Position numbers and translations under genes: made by a program. Below are positions 16,540 to 25,322 of a stretch of DNA of 64,000 nt, in pieces (the first letter of the stretch is position 1; the number at the start of each line of letters is the position of its first letter). The stretch is from Haloplanus sp. GDY1 (GTDB lineage Archaea > Halobacteriota > Halobacteria > Halobacteriales > Haloferacaceae), in the NCBI RefSeq assembly GCF_023703775.1, contig NZ_CP098514.1, positions 372,001 to 436,000 on the forward strand, read 5' to 3'. Below the pieces are notes generated by a model that did no database searches, had not been told where the DNA came from, and was given only the letters and a program-made list of their open reading frames with translations.

Positions 16540-16959
16540 ATGACCTTTCGCGTCCTCGTCCCGGTCGACGACTCGGAGATGGCCGCCGGCGCCCTCCGGT
16601 ACGCGCTCGAGACGTTCGACGACGCCGAGATAACGGTCCTCCACGTCGGCGGCGGCCCGTCGCCGATGATGGGGGCGGCGACGGACCTCGCGCTCGCCGA
16701 CGACGTGCAGGCGGCCGCGGAGGAGCGCGCGAGCGAGGCTCTCGACCGCGCCCGCGACGTCGCAGCCGAGTACGGCGTCGACGTCGACACCGAGGTGCGA
16801 CTCGGACATCCGGCCCGAACCATCGTCGAGCGTGCCGTGGACTTCGATACGGTCGTGATCGGCTCGCACAGCGGCAGCCTGTCCGATCGGCTGTTCATCG
16901 GCAACGTCGCCGAGAAGGTCGTCCGCGGATCGCCCGTCCCGGTGACCGTCGTTCGGTGA
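16540..16959 (+). CDS. UspA-family universal stress protein
   Basis: The 139-residue single-domain UspA protein starts MTFRVLVPVDDSEMAAGAL, with the ATP-binding Asp in VPVDDS. Its late Gly-rich nucleotide loop is GSHSGSLSDRLFIGNVAEKVVRGSPVPVTVVR. It probably binds ATP and dimerises. The role is unassigned. It is divergent from lsm and convergent with the DUF4396 gene. Confidence 0.92.
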   Translation: MTFRVLVPVDDSEMAAGALRYALETFDDAEITVLHVGGGPSPMMGAATDLALADDVQAAAEERASEALDRARDVAAEYGVDVDTEVRLGHPARTIVERAVDFDTVVIGSHSGSLSDRLFIGNVAEKVVRGSPVPVTVVR

Positions 16960-17046
16960 CCCCGGGTCCAGGTACCGTGTGACCACCGGCGGACGGCGCC
17001 GAGAACCGCTCGGGTCCGACGAGCGAGCGGCGGCGCGTCGGATCAC

Positions 17047-17781
17047 TCAGTCGGCCGTCGCCCCCGACCGGCCGTCGGCGTCCATCTCCGCGGGGTTCTT
17101 CATCCCCTCCTTGACGCCGAGGTGGACGAGGACGACGTTCACGGGGAAGGCGGCGAGGAAGCCGAGCGAGAGCGAGAGCGCCAGCGCCATCCAGAACAGC
17201 GGCTGTCCCATGTGGGTGTCGGCCGCGAGCAGGAGGTCGGCTCCGATGGCGACCACCTCCATGACCGTGATCGACGGCGTCTCGCTGTACAGCGCGTCGG
17301 CCATCGCCTCGCGGAACCCGACGCCCTCCTGCATCAGGGGGCCGACGGTGAGCCCGAAGCCGAAGAGGTACGCGAACCCGAAGGTGACGGCGGCGACCCA
17401 CCCGACCGCGAGGGCGAGGATGCCCTGTGCCAGCGTGATGCCGACGACTTCGCCGGCGCCACACCCCGAGTAACAGTGCGCCGTCGAGCGGACGCCCCGG
17501 CGCCACAGCGAGTCGTGGCTGATCCCCGTCCGGCCGGCGTACCAGTAGAGCAGCAGGCCGAACGGTCCGGAGTACAGCACGACGAGCGCCCAGACGCCCT
17601 TCATCAGCGAGGGCAGCGCCCGGCTGTGCCGGCGGAGGTCCCACAGGAGGACGGCGACGGACGTGACGATCAGGAGCGCCCAGACGCCGATCACCAGCGG
17701 GTCCGACAGCACCGGCCGCAGTAGCTCACGAACCGGCTCGAACGATCGCTCGATCCACGTGAGAACGCGTGCCAGTGGCAT
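17047..17781 (-). CDS. DUF4396 membrane protein
   Basis: The 244-residue polytopic protein has about six helices. A cysteine/histidine motif HCYSGCGAGE lies at about 102-111 at the start of a helix, and a conserved-looking TPSITVMEVVAIGADLLLAADTHM follows. DUF4396 proteins are often beside copper genes; here it directly follows copZ on the same strand and is near copA. A copper-related membrane role is inferred, not shown. Confidence 0.82.
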   Translation of the reverse strand: MPLARVLTWIERSFEPVRELLRPVLSDPLVIGVWALLIVTSVAVLLWDLRRHSRALPSLMKGVWALVVLYSGPFGLLLYWYAGRTGISHDSLWRRGVRSTAHCYSGCGAGEVVGITLAQGILALAVGWVAAVTFGFAYLFGFGLTVGPLMQEGVGFREAMADALYSETPSITVMEVVAIGADLLLAADTHMGQPLFWMALALSLSLGFLAAFPVNVVLVHLGVKEGMKNPAEMDADGRSGATAD

Positions 17782-17823
17782 GATTGCTCCGTGTGCGTGG
17801 CGGGGGACTGCCCGTCGATCCGC

Positions 17824-18039
17824 TCAGTGCGCCGAGAACGAGGGTGGCGACGCCTCGTACCCCGCGTCCTCCACGGCGGCGACGAGCGCGCCCCGACCCA
17901 CGTTCCCGTCGACGGTCGCCGACGCGGCGTCGGCGTCGGCCGTCGCGACCGTGACGCCGTCGACCGCTTCCAGAGCGCCCTCGACCGTCCGTTCGCAACT
18001 CGCGCAGGCCATCCCGTCGACGGTGATCGTTCGCGACAT
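17824..18039 (-). CDS. copZ: copper chaperone (heavy-metal-associated domain)
   Basis: The 71-residue HMA protein starts MSRTITVDGMACASCERTVEGAL. The metal motif is GMACASC with Cys12 and Cys15, and the fold ends [13 protein letters not shown]. It should bind Cu(I) and hand it to CopA, encoded divergently 224 bases away. It leads a probable two-gene unit with the DUF4396 gene. Confidence 0.92.
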   Translation of the reverse strand: MSRTITVDGMACASCERTVEGALEAVDGVTVATADADAASATVDGNVGRGALVAAVEDAGYEASPPSFSAH

Positions 18040-18176
18040 CCCGACGGGAGATAGGGGGTGACACTCTTTGTGAGTTGCCGTTTCGAGTGCAAGCCCGCCG
18101 CGGACCGCGGCGACCGATCCGTCCGTCGCTCCGACGGCCGCTCCGCGCGGCGACGCCTGCCCGCCAGCGCGAGCCG

Positions 18177-18191
18177 CTTTCGAATCGAAAG
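18177..18191. promoter_or_regulatory. palindrome in the copZ-copA divergent promoter region
   Basis: CTTTCGA-A-TCGAAAG is a perfect 7-bp inverted repeat around one base. It lies 73 bases upstream of copA, beyond a weak TATA-like AACTAAGAG near 18231. A copper-responsive operator is plausible. The whole 18040-18263 gap holds no other gene. Confidence 0.4.
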
Positions 18192-18263
18192 TCGACAGGG
18201 GGAGACATCACCGCAGTCGAAGTCGCAACCGAACTAAGAGAGCAGCCCCTACCGTGAACAACC

Positions 18264-20924
18264 ATGGAGGCTCGCACCGCACGCTTCGACGTCACGGGGA
18301 TGTCCTGTGCCGACTGCTCGGCGACGGTCGAGGACGCCCTGTCGGCGCTCGACGGCGTGTCCGGAGCGACCGTCAACTTCGCCACCGACGAGGGGACCGT
18401 CGAGTACGACCCCGAGGCGGTGTCGCTTCGCGAGATCGTCGCCGCCGTGGAGGACGCGGGGTACGGCGTGGTCACCGAGTCGGTGACCGTCGGCATCGCG
18501 GACATGTCGTGTGCGAACTGCGCGGAGACCACCGAGGCGGCACTCGACGCCGTCCCCGGCGTCGTCGACGCCGACGTGAACTACGCCACCGACGAGGCAC
18601 GGGTCACCTACCTCCCCGGGGAGACCGACCGCGACGCGCTCTACGCCGCCGTGGAGGACGCGGGGTACTCGCCGGTTCGCGAGGACGCGGACGCGGGCGG
18701 GGACGACGCCCGCGACGTCGCGCGCCGGGACGAGATCCGCAGGCAGTTCCGGCTGACCGCCTTCGGCGCCGCGCTCGCCGCTCCGCTGTTGCTCCTCCTC
18801 GGGGAGAAACTCCTGCTCGGCGGCGGCGTCGTCCCCGACCGGCTCCTCGGCGTCCGGTTCGGCTGGGTCGAGTTCCTGCTCGCCACGCCCGTCCAGCTCG
18901 TCCTCGGGCGGCCGTTCTACAGGAACTCCTACACGGCGCTCGTGCGGAACGGCCGCGCCAACATGGACGTCCTCATCGCGCTGGGGTCGACGACGGCGTA
19001 CGTCTACTCCGTGGCCGTCCTCCTCGGGCTGGTCGCCGGTGGCCTCTACTTCGACACCGCGGCGCTCATCCTCGTGTTCATCACGCTCGGGAACTACCTC
19101 GAAGCCCGGTCGAAGGGGCAGGCCGGCGACGCGCTGCGGGAACTGCTGGAGATGGAGGCCGAGACGGCCACCCTCGTCCGCGAGGACGGCACCGAGGAGG
19201 AGGTCCCCCTGGAGGACGTCGCCGTCGGCGACCGGATGAGGGTCCGCCCGGGCGAGAAGGTCCCGACGGACGGCGTCGTCGTCGAGGGGTCGAGCGCCGT
19301 CGACGAGTCGATGGTCACCGGGGAGTCCGTCCCCGTCGGGAAGGGCGAGGGCGACGAGGTGATCGGCTCGACGATCAACGAGAACGGCGTCCTCGTCGTC
19401 GAAGCGACGAAGGTGGGTGCGGACACGGCGATCCAGCGGATCGTGCGGACGGTCGAGGAGGCCCAGTCCCGACAGCCGGAGATCCAGACCCTCGCGGACC
19501 GCATCTCGGCGTACTTCGTGCCCGCGGTCATCGCCAACGCCCTCCTGTGGGGGGTCGCCTGGTTCCTCTTCCCCGCGACGCTCGCCGGCGTCGTCGAGTG
19601 GCTCCCGCTGTGGGGGTTGGTCGCCGGCGGTCCCGCCGTCGCCGGCGGCTCGGTCTCGGGGTTCGAGTTCGCCGTCGTCGTCTTCGCCTCGGCGGTCCTC
19701 ATCGCCTGTCCCTGTGCTCTGGGGCTGGCGACGCCCGCGGCGACGATGGTGGGGACGACCATCGGCGCCCGGAACGGCGTCCTGTTCACGGGCGGCGACG
19801 TCCTCGAACGCGCCAAGGACGTCGATACGGTCGTCTTCGACAAGACGGGGACGCTGACCGAGGGCGAGATGGAACTGACCGACGTCGTCGCGTTCGAGGG
19901 CGACGGACCGGTCCCCGACGCCGCCGCCGACGGCGGACGGCTGGCGGCCCGCGGCGGCCGAACCGAGGCGGACGTCCTCCGCGTCGCCGCGACGGCCGAG
20001 CGGGGGAGCGAACACCCCCTCGCCCGGGCCGTCGTCGAGGGCGCCCGGGACCGCGGCGTCGAGGTCGACGACCCCGCCGACTTCGAGAACGTGCCCGGAC
20101 ACGGCGTCCGGGCGACGGTGGAGGGCGACGAACTGTTCGTCGGCAACAGGAAGCTCCTCCGCGACGCGGGGATCGACCCCTCGCCGGCCGCCGAGGTGAT
20201 GGAACGCCTCGAACGCGAGGGGAAGACGGCGATGCTGGTCGCCCGCGTGCCCGCGGACGGCGAGGGCGAACTGCTCGGCGTCGTCGCCGCCGCCGACACG
20301 GTCAAGCCGAGCGCGAGGGAGGCGGTGAGGGCGCTCCGCGAGCGGGGCATCGACGTGATGATGCTCACCGGCGACAACGAGCGCACCGCTCGCGCGGTGG
20401 CCGAGCGGGTGGGCATCGACCCCGAAAACGTCCGTGCGGAGGTGCTCCCCGAGGACAAGTCGGACGCCGTCGAGGCGATTCAGGCGGAGGGTCGCGCGGC
20501 GATGATGGTCGGGGACGGCGTCAACGACGCCCCCGCCCTCGCCGTCGCCGCCGTCGGCTGTGCCATCGGCTCGGGCACCGACGTCGCCATCGAGGCGGCG
20601 GACGTGACGCTGATGCGCGACGACCCGCTGGACGTCCTGAAGGCCGTCCGGGTCTCGGAGGCGACCCTCGCGAAGGTCGAGCAGAACCTCGTCTGGGCGC
20701 TCGGCTACAACACCGCGATGATCCCGCTGGCCTCGCTGGGCCTGCTCCAGCCAGTCCTCGCGGCGGGTGCGATGGCCCTCTCCAGCGTCTCGGTGCTTTC
20801 CAACAGCCTGCTGTTCCGGCGGTACGTCCCGGACCACGACTACCGGCTCCTCGGTCGGCTCCGCGGCGTCGCGACCCGCGAACGGAACACCGATATGGGA
20901 GACTCCCGAACCGCCGGCCGATGA
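18264..20924 (+). CDS. copA: Cu(+)-exporting P1B-type ATPase
   Basis: The 886 residues begin with two HMA domains: CADC with Cys15/Cys18 and CANC with Cys83/Cys86. Eight predicted membrane helices follow. The transport motif is CPC at 482-484, the phosphorylated Asp526 lies in [12 protein letters not shown] occurs in the actuator domain ([11 protein letters not shown]), and the hinge is [13 protein letters not shown]. The late helix pair contains YNTAMIP and [13 protein letters not shown], the Cu(I)-site residues of CopA. It exports Cu(I) using ATP. Its TGA overlaps the start of the DUF5797-like gene. Confidence 0.96.
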   Translation: MEARTARFDVTGMSCADCSATVEDALSALDGVSGATVNFATDEGTVEYDPEAVSLREIVAAVEDAGYGVVTESVTVGIADMSCANCAETTEAALDAVPGVVDADVNYATDEARVTYLPGETDRDALYAAVEDAGYSPVREDADAGGDDARDVARRDEIRRQFRLTAFGAALAAPLLLLLGEKLLLGGGVVPDRLLGVRFGWVEFLLATPVQLVLGRPFYRNSYTALVRNGRANMDVLIALGSTTAYVYSVAVLLGLVAGGLYFDTAALILVFITLGNYLEARSKGQAGDALRELLEMEAETATLVREDGTEEEVPLEDVAVGDRMRVRPGEKVPTDGVVVEGSSAVDESMVTGESVPVGKGEGDEVIGSTINENGVLVVEATKVGADTAIQRIVRTVEEAQSRQPEIQTLADRISAYFVPAVIANALLWGVAWFLFPATLAGVVEWLPLWGLVAGGPAVAGGSVSGFEFAVVVFASAVLIACPCALGLATPAATMVGTTIGARNGVLFTGGDVLERAKDVDTVVFDKTGTLTEGEMELTDVVAFEGDGPVPDAAADGGRLAARGGRTEADVLRVAATAERGSEHPLARAVVEGARDRGVEVDDPADFENVPGHGVRATVEGDELFVGNRKLLRDAGIDPSPAAEVMERLEREGKTAMLVARVPADGEGELLGVVAAADTVKPSAREAVRALRERGIDVMMLTGDNERTARAVAERVGIDPENVRAEVLPEDKSDAVEAIQAEGRAAMMVGDGVNDAPALAVAAVGCAIGSGTDVAIEAADVTLMRDDPLDVLKAVRVSEATLAKVEQNLVWALGYNTAMIPLASLGLLQPVLAAGAMALSSVSVLSNSLLFRRYVPDHDYRLLGRLRGVATRERNTDMGDSRTAGR

Positions 20925-21412
20925 CGCTGTCCCCGGAGGAACGCGACCGACTGGCGGATATCGTCCGCCTCCAGCCGACGAAGAACAAGGAGTTACAGGA
21001 GCGCTGGGGACTCGACAGCGGCAGCGAGGTCCACGGCTACCTGGAGGACCACCTGAGCGACTACTACTACCGCAACGACGACAGTTACATCTGCGCGACC
21101 CCCGAGGCGGCCGAACTCACCGGCGTCGAACCCGGCATGGAGGGCGGCGAGGACGGCCCGCAGGTGATCCGCGTCCCGGAACTCGAAGCGTGGGTGTTCG
21201 AGGTGGTCGCCGGCCCCGACGAACGCTCCGAGAGCGTCGTGAGCGTCCTCGAGAAGGTCCGCGAGTCGTTCGACGCCGACCCCGAGGTGGACGCGGTTCG
21301 CGAGGCGCTCCAGAGCCTCCGGCGCAAGGGCGTCGTCGAGGTGGTGTACCGCACGGTGCCCACCTTCAAGCTCGCGGTGGCGCGCGACGACGTCGACGTG
21401 GAGGTCGTCTAG
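20921..21412 (+). CDS. DUF5797-like protein (predicted DNA-binding)
   Basis: The 163-residue acidic protein starts [45 protein letters not shown], which reads like a winged helix. A second segment follows at about 85-160 ([36 protein letters not shown]). The ATG overlaps the copA stop as ATGA, so it is co-translated with CopA. It matches a haloarchaeal family that I recall as DUF5797. A role in regulating copA is possible but unproven. Confidence 0.8.
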   Translation: MTLSPEERDRLADIVRLQPTKNKELQERWGLDSGSEVHGYLEDHLSDYYYRNDDSYICATPEAAELTGVEPGMEGGEDGPQVIRVPELEAWVFEVVAGPDERSESVVSVLEKVRESFDADPEVDAVREALQSLRRKGVVEVVYRTVPTFKLAVARDDVDVEVV

Positions 21413-21425
21413 TGGCGGTCGCGTT

Positions 21426-22445
21426 TCAGTCGCTACCGTAGCGCCGCCGTCGCCGCCGTCGCCGCGCCAGCAGCCGCCGAATCGCCTTCCCGGGGCCGCC
21501 CCCGATGGGCCACCCGCGGGTGCGCCAGGCCGGCGGTTCGGGCTGGAACTCCGGACACGACCCCGAACACTCGGCGGCGGTCTGGTGGCACTCCTTGGCC
21601 ACGCACCAGGGGACGAACGCCCCCGAGCGCTCCCGGAGTTCGAACCACCGACAGTCGGGGCGCATCGTGTCGACGTAGGACCGCCAACCGGACCCGTAGG
21701 CGCGCTCGGCGAGTTCGAGCCGCCTGTCGGCCTTCTCGTCGGCCGACAGGGACGTGTCCGCGTCCGGATCGAGCGACGCGGGGTGCCACACCACCGCCGC
21801 GTCGGGGACGCGGCCGTCCCCGTCCCCGCACGCTCCCTCGAAGTCGAGAGCCAGCACGCCCGCCTCGACGGGCAGGTCCTCCAGCAGGACGGGTTCGACC
21901 GTCTCGCCCGTGGCGGCGGTGGCGACCCACACCTCGTCGGCGAGGGCCGTCTCCACGTCGTGTGTCACCTGGTCGGCGAGCGCCCGCGCCGCGCTCGCGT
22001 CCAGGTCGGGCTTGTTCTCGACGGCGACGATCCGGCGCACCCAGTCGGGGTAGGGGGCGATCCGTCTGATCTCGATCCGGTTGCCCGACCGCCGCTTCTC
22101 GACGACGCCCCGGTCGGCGGCGCGGTGGACCGCCGCGCGCACGTAGCGCCACGGGTAGCCGGGGTGGGGGAGGGCGTCGCGGTACCACGCCCACTCCGCG
22201 GGGGCGTGACGGACGACGTGGAGCAGGTCGGCGTCGAGCGTGTCCGCCCCGAAGGCGGCGCGGGCGGCGAGCCCCTCGGGGTCGGCCTCGACCACGACGG
22301 TGTCCCAGCGGCGCCGCCGGGTGCCGAGTTGGCGGGCGACGACCGGCACGGCGTCGGCCTCGCGGTCGGGGGGCCAGGCGCGTTCGGCCCACCGACAGGT
22401 GACGAGTTCGAAGCCGAACTCGGCGTCGCCGGGGTAGCCGGTCAC
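21426..22445 (-). CDS. DUF5787-like protein, possible PD-(D/E)XK fold with Cys cluster
   Basis: The 339-residue protein's central part has a candidate nuclease core, RIVAVENKPDLDASAARALADQVTHD, with the E-x-K dyad after a hydrophobic strand. Upstream helices around 70-120 look like a winged helix (YPWRYVRAAVHRAADRGVVEKRRSGNRIEI). Near the C-terminus, cysteines in WCVAKECHQTAAECSGSC could bind Fe-S or Zn, recalling Cas4/AddB-like nucleases. The very Arg-rich tail may bind nucleic acid. Nuclease activity is inferred only from pattern. Confidence 0.65.
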   Translation of the reverse strand: MTGYPGDAEFGFELVTCRWAERAWPPDREADAVPVVARQLGTRRRRWDTVVVEADPEGLAARAAFGADTLDADLLHVVRHAPAEWAWYRDALPHPGYPWRYVRAAVHRAADRGVVEKRRSGNRIEIRRIAPYPDWVRRIVAVENKPDLDASAARALADQVTHDVETALADEVWVATAATGETVEPVLLEDLPVEAGVLALDFEGACGDGDGRVPDAAVVWHPASLDPDADTSLSADEKADRRLELAERAYGSGWRSYVDTMRPDCRWFELRERSGAFVPWCVAKECHQTAAECSGSCPEFQPEPPAWRTRGWPIGGGPGKAIRRLLARRRRRRRRYGSD

Positions 22446-22497
22446 GGCCGTGACTGGGCGGTCGGGGGGCTAAGGCGTGTCGGTGACGACGGCGCGG

Positions 22498-22962
22498 TCA
22501 CCCGAGGTACGTCCGCTCGCCCTCCTCGGCCTCGGCCTCGGCCGCGAGTTCGTCGAGATAGTCGTGGGCCTGTTCGAGAATCTCGCGGGGGCCGTCCTGT
22601 GTGATCGTGTTGATCGCCTGCTCGTAGTCCCGCCACTGGAGGTCGCGGTGCTCGTTCGAGAGCTCCGCGCTCGCCTCGAACGAGCGGGCGATGAACAGGT
22701 GGACCGTCTTGTGGATGGTGTTGCCGCCGGCCTCGAACACGTAGTCGTACTCCTCGCGGAAGCCGTCGATGAGCCGGAAGTCCTCGATCCCGGCCTCCTC
22801 GGTGACCTCTCTGATCGCAGTCTGCTGAAGCTCCTCGTCCCCCTCGACCCCGCCTTTGGGGAACTCCCAGTCCCCCGGTCGGCTCTTCAGGAGCAGGTAC
22901 TCCCGGTGGCCACGGGTGTCGCGGAAGAGGATGGCTCCAGCACTGGTCGCTTCGACCGTCAT
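22498..22962 (-). CDS. Nudix hydrolase, Ap4A-hydrolase type
   Basis: The 154-residue protein's Nudix box runs GGVEGDEELQQTAIREVTEEAGI (about 41-63) with the REVTEEAG core intact. The N-terminus TVEATSAGAILFRDTRGHREYLLLKS and WEFPKGG are typical of bis(5'-nucleosyl)-tetraphosphatases. It probably cleaves diadenosine polyphosphates or another capped nucleotide. The ATG at 22962 fits the domain start; longer upstream readings add no homology-like sequence. Confidence 0.9.
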   Translation of the reverse strand: MTVEATSAGAILFRDTRGHREYLLLKSRPGDWEFPKGGVEGDEELQQTAIREVTEEAGIEDFRLIDGFREEYDYVFEAGGNTIHKTVHLFIARSFEASAELSNEHRDLQWRDYEQAINTITQDGPREILEQAHDYLDELAAEAEAEEGERTYLG

Positions 22963-23071
22963 TGCCGGCAGTAAACGGTCACGGGTTAATAGAATGTCGG
23001 ACGGGGGCGAACGGGCCGCGGGGACGGACGGGTGCGTTTTTGAGTCTCGGGCGCACACGGGCGTAGTAACG

Positions 23072-23404
23072 ATGGCCTTCGTCACCAAACTCAGCTTTCA
23101 GAGCGGCGACCGGGAGGTCCTGGAGTCGCTCGTCACGGATCTGAAGGAGATGGTCGAACGCAAGGGCGCCCAGTGCAAGGGCCCCCACTCGTCGCCGCCG
23201 GAACGGCTCACGGTCCCGCAGTATCGCACCCTCGGACCCGGCGAGCAGTTCGACCCCTGGGAGTACACCAGTTACTCCCGGCGGCTGGAGATCCACGGCA
23301 GCGACGAGGTGGCCCGACGGGTGGGGCACATGGACTTCCCCGAGAGCGTCCACGTCGAGATCGAAGTCGACCGCAAGAAGCCGCTGGGCCACCGAACCGA
23401 GTAG
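23072..23404 (+). CDS. uS10-like ribosomal protein paralogue
   Basis: The 110 residues start MAFVTKLSFQSGDREVLESLVTDLKEMVERKGAQCKGPHS. The fold follows uS10: a beta strand, a helix, a loop with KGP, and a late YSRRLEIHGSDEVARRVGHM resembling the RLIDI segment. It differs strongly from canonical S10 at the tip loop (PPERLTVPQYRTLGPGEQFDPWEY). It stands alone, away from ribosomal operons. It could be an alternative S10 or a stand-alone RNA-binding protein. Confidence 0.75.
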   Translation: MAFVTKLSFQSGDREVLESLVTDLKEMVERKGAQCKGPHSSPPERLTVPQYRTLGPGEQFDPWEYTSYSRRLEIHGSDEVARRVGHMDFPESVHVEIEVDRKKPLGHRTE

Positions 23405-23407
23405 CGG

Positions 23408-23668
23408 TTACGTCTCCGCGTCGACGACGCCCAGCAACTCGCCCGTTCCCGTCGACTCGGCGTCGTCGAACGCCGTCACCCGCAGTCGGACGAGCGTATC
23501 GGTCAGCCCCCGATCCGCGTCGGGGAGGGTGATGATCGTGTCGCCGACCCGCACCTGCGCGACGCCGTCGGCGTAGCCGGTGACGAACGCGGTGAGTTCG
23601 TCCCCCGCCGCGTACGTCGGCCGGTTGGTCCGGAACGTCCAGCCCTCGAAGAACTTGCCGACGTTCAT
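23408..23668 (-). CDS. small beta-rich protein (DUF7513-like)
   Basis: The 86-residue protein starts MNVGKFFEGWTFRTNRPTYAAGDELTAFVTGY. It resembles an OB/TRAM-like barrel with GVAQVRVGDTIITLPDA. Its ATG overlaps the stop of the antiporter gene, so it is translationally coupled to it. TRAM-like folds bind RNA, but the function here is unknown. Confidence 0.75.
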   Translation of the reverse strand: MNVGKFFEGWTFRTNRPTYAAGDELTAFVTGYADGVAQVRVGDTIITLPDADRGLTDTLVRLRVTAFDDAESTGTGELLGVVDAET

Positions 23669-25203
23669 ACGCGGGCCACCTCCTCGCTCTGGCGGTCGGG
23701 GACGTACTCGAGTCCGTAGCCGGTCCCCGCCGCGACGAGGAAGACGGCGACGAGGAACCAGCCGTGGAAGACGTACGGCCAGACCGCGGCGGGGTTGGCG
23801 AGCATCGCCTCGGTGAACCAGTCGAACTGCTGGGGCAACTGCGTCATCGCCGCGTAGCCCGCCAGCACGCCGCCGCCCCACGGGAAGATGTACCCCAGCG
23901 CGGAGGTGTTGGCGTCGAGGATGTTGGCCCGGCGGTAGCCGTTGATGTTGAACCGCTGGCCGAGCGTGCGGATGAAGGGCGCGATGGCGATCTCCGCCGC
24001 CGTGTTGATCGTGATGGTGGCGTTGACGATGGCGGTGCCGATGACCATCGTCCCCTCCGCGCGCCGGACGGTGGTCGCGACGTTCTCCAGCAGCCACTCC
24101 TCGATGGCGGCGAAGCCGCCGCCGGCCCGCATCACCTGCGCGGCGCCGACGATGAGGAGGACGAGGACGATCAGCGGGAAGAAGCCGAGCGCCCCGGTGT
24201 AGAGGCTGCCGCCCACCGCCGCCGAGGCGTCGGGCGACACCTCGATCACCGCACCGACGACGGGCAGGCCGTCGAGCGTCGCGGCGACCCCCGACTCGGC
24301 CGACGACCGGAAGACGAGCATGGCGGAGGCGGGCGCGAGGCCGAGCAGGAGGTTCAGGACGACGGAGACGATCAGCCCCCACGAGATGGCCTCGATGATG
24401 TGACGCCCCTGTATCGCGGTGCCGATGACGACGGCGATGGCGAGCAGGTGGACGAGGCCGAGGGGGCCGGTCCCCGCGCCGGCCGTCGCACCCACGTCGA
24501 GGGGCTCGCCGGCCATCGCACTCCCGGCGACGACGTAGCTCGCGAGCGCGAGGACGGCCGCCACGACGGCGTACTTGAACCGCGAGGCGACGACGCCCCC
24601 GATGTCGGCGTCCTGGGTCACCGCGCTCACGATGGTGGTGTCGGAGACGGGTGCGAGGTTGTCGCCGAAGACGGCGCCCGAGAGGATGGCGCCGAACATG
24701 AGGACGGGGTCGGCCCCGAGCAGGATCCCCGCGGGGTAGACGAGGCTAGTGAAGGCGACGGCGGTGCCGTAGCCGGTGCCGATGCCAGTCGCCAGCAGGG
24801 CGGCGAAGATGAACGTGAGCGCCGGGAACAGCGCCGAGCCGACGTTCGCGGCGCTCGACGCCCACACGAGGCCGTCGACGAAGCCGCCGGCCTGGATGGT
24901 GTCGGCGAACATGCCGGCCCAGAGCCAGGCCACCACCGCGGTGGCGGCCACGCGCTGGGTCATCCCGTCGAAGATGACGTCCGCGTAGGTCTTCCAGTCG
25001 CCCCTCACGAACAGCATGCCGACGATCAGGCCGACGAGCATGCCGATGACGAGGCCGGAGGTGTCGCCGATGCCGAGCAATCCGCTCTGGACGACGGCCC
25101 AGACGATGAAGACCGCGAGGGGGAGGGCGCTCATCGCCCGGCCGCCGTAGAACTCGATGCGCGAGTCCGTCGGTGGACCGTCGGGGAGGTCGGGGTCGCT
25201 CAT
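23665..25203 (-). CDS. nhaC: NhaC-family Na+/H+ antiporter
   Basis: The 512-residue protein has about twelve membrane helices. NhaC features include GIGTGYGTAVAFTSLVYPAGILLGADP, SGAVFGDNLAPVSDTTIVSA and the late RRANILDANTSALGYIFPWGG. It would extrude Na+ or exchange an organic cation. The ATG at 25203 lies 29 bases after a TTTTAATC box (25232-25239), supporting a leaderless start there; an ATG at 25227 would add eight residues. It forms an operon with the DUF7513-like gene. Confidence 0.92.
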   Translation of the reverse strand: MSDPDLPDGPPTDSRIEFYGGRAMSALPLAVFIVWAVVQSGLLGIGDTSGLVIGMLVGLIVGMLFVRGDWKTYADVIFDGMTQRVAATAVVAWLWAGMFADTIQAGGFVDGLVWASSAANVGSALFPALTFIFAALLATGIGTGYGTAVAFTSLVYPAGILLGADPVLMFGAILSGAVFGDNLAPVSDTTIVSAVTQDADIGGVVASRFKYAVVAAVLALASYVVAGSAMAGEPLDVGATAGAGTGPLGLVHLLAIAVVIGTAIQGRHIIEAISWGLIVSVVLNLLLGLAPASAMLVFRSSAESGVAATLDGLPVVGAVIEVSPDASAAVGGSLYTGALGFFPLIVLVLLIVGAAQVMRAGGGFAAIEEWLLENVATTVRRAEGTMVIGTAIVNATITINTAAEIAIAPFIRTLGQRFNINGYRRANILDANTSALGYIFPWGGGVLAGYAAMTQLPQQFDWFTEAMLANPAAVWPYVFHGWFLVAVFLVAAGTGYGLEYVPDRQSEEVARV

Positions 25204-25322
25204 TCCGGTCGGCGGGTCATCATTCATGATGATTAAAACGCCCGAAACGCGCCCGGCCCGCCGCGCCACCGCGAACACCGTGTGGGGGACCACTTATGCC
25301 CGCCGCCGGCCATCTGGTGGAC

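Noticed and set aside
18249-20837. 862-codon minus-strand ORF opposite copA
   Set aside because: The sense frame has every CopA motif; the mirror frame is compositionally biased and has no recognisable fold.
18254-20920. Arg-rich upstream extension of the DUF5797-like frame through copA
   Set aside because: The reading before ATG 20921 is an out-of-frame shadow of copA. The ATGA overlap gives the natural start.
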